DNA of 48,402 bases from the NCBI GenBank assembly GCA_036377595.1, contig DASUYB010000172.1, positions 1 to 48,402 of the forward strand, written 5' to 3'. Below, one piece after another: positions 48,246 through 48,402 of this stretch. The translations under genes and the position numbers were made by a program. The first letter of the stretch is position 1. Each line of letters opens with the position of its first letter. This stretch comes from Longimicrobium sp. Its GTDB lineage: Bacteria > Gemmatimonadota > Gemmatimonadetes > Longimicrobiales > Longimicrobiaceae. The notes below the pieces were generated by a model. The model saw only the letters and a program-made list of their open reading frames with translations. It did not search any database and was not told the origin of the DNA.

Positions 48246-48402
48246 GCGTTCTTATCGAAGAGCAGCCGGTGCTGGCGCGTCTCGCGCAGTTGGAGATTCC
48301 GTTCGACCGTTATGAACATCCCGCCATTTCGACCGGCGACGAGGGGCTGGAGCACTGGGCAGGGATCGACGCCGCCCACTGTAAGAACCTGTTCCTCCGG
48401 AA
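48242..48402 (+). CDS. YbaK/ProX-type prolyl-tRNA editing protein (5' part only)
   Basis: Partial gene cut by the window edge; 53 codons are visible from GTG at 48242. The translated start contains LARLAQLEIPFDRYEHPAIST and AAHCKNLFLR. The pattern of a short helix, PAISTGDEG, and the KNLFLR strand is typical of bacterial free-standing prolyl-tRNA deacylases (ProXp/PrdX), which hydrolyse mischarged Ala-tRNA(Pro). It overlaps the alcohol dehydrogenase gene by 4 nt, suggesting translational coupling. The catalytic part lies beyond the window. Confidence 0.8.
   Translation, partial: MSVLIEEQPVLARLAQLEIPFDRYEHPAISTGDEGLEHWAGIDAAHCKNLFLR

Overview
The window is very GC-rich (roughly 70%), densely packed bacterial chromosome with frequent GTG/TTG starts and many 1-8 nt stop/start overlaps. 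Its backbone is a complete division and cell wall (dcw) cluster. The gene mix (meso-diaminopimelate-type MurE, FtsI with a PASTA tail, FtsQ/A/Z, LysM-bearing outer-surface protein) and the style of the intergenic repeats suggest a diderm, Gemmatimonadota-like organism, possibly Longimicrobium-like. That placement is inference; no rRNA or tRNA is present to confirm it.

Layout. 1-7.5 kb: a reverse-strand pair (aminotransferase and NlpC/P60 peptidase) enclosed by inverted heptamer arrays, then thiM, a secreted protein, a GNAT acetyltransferase, an EthD-like protein and a reverse-strand membrane-protein/unknown pair. 7.8-13 kb: a lipoprotein, a sialidase-like propeller, cysteine synthase, and a cyclopropane-fatty-acid-synthase-like methyltransferase ending in a strong terminator. 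13.4-19.1 kb: S9 peptidase, a small membrane protein, a secreted protein, MtfA-like peptidase, D-amino-acid oxidase and a HEPN-like protein. 19.1-23.6 kb (reverse): a three-gene surface system comprising a secreted subunit, a chaperone-like or WxL-interacting-like protein, and a 1040-residue outer-surface protein with LysM. 24-25 kb: a YegS-type lipid kinase.

25.4-43 kb is the dcw cluster: mraZ, a 65-aa Cys-rich ORF, rsmH, ftsL, ftsI, murE, murF, mraY, murD, ftsW, murG, murC, ftsQ, ftsA, ftsZ. Four TGGG boxes at exact 10-bp spacing upstream of mraZ look like the MraZ operator. Two repeat islands split the cluster (before murD and before murC), and murB and ddl are absent. After ftsZ come an M23 peptidase, hisA, a small bL12-CTD-like protein, an AT-rich control region and an AAA ATPase with a winged helix, a zinc alcohol dehydrogenase, and the start of a prolyl-tRNA editing protein.

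The most striking structure beyond the genes is a set of dispersed intergenic repeats. One is a two-hairpin element whose stems change sequence while a TGAA loop and spacing are kept (seven copies). Others are a family of about 80 bp in inverted orientation on each side of the dcw cluster, heptamer arrays, and very long palindromes. The best candidates for something little described are that two-hairpin element, the surface-protein operon, the 65-aa dcw ORF and the paired-operator ATPase locus.
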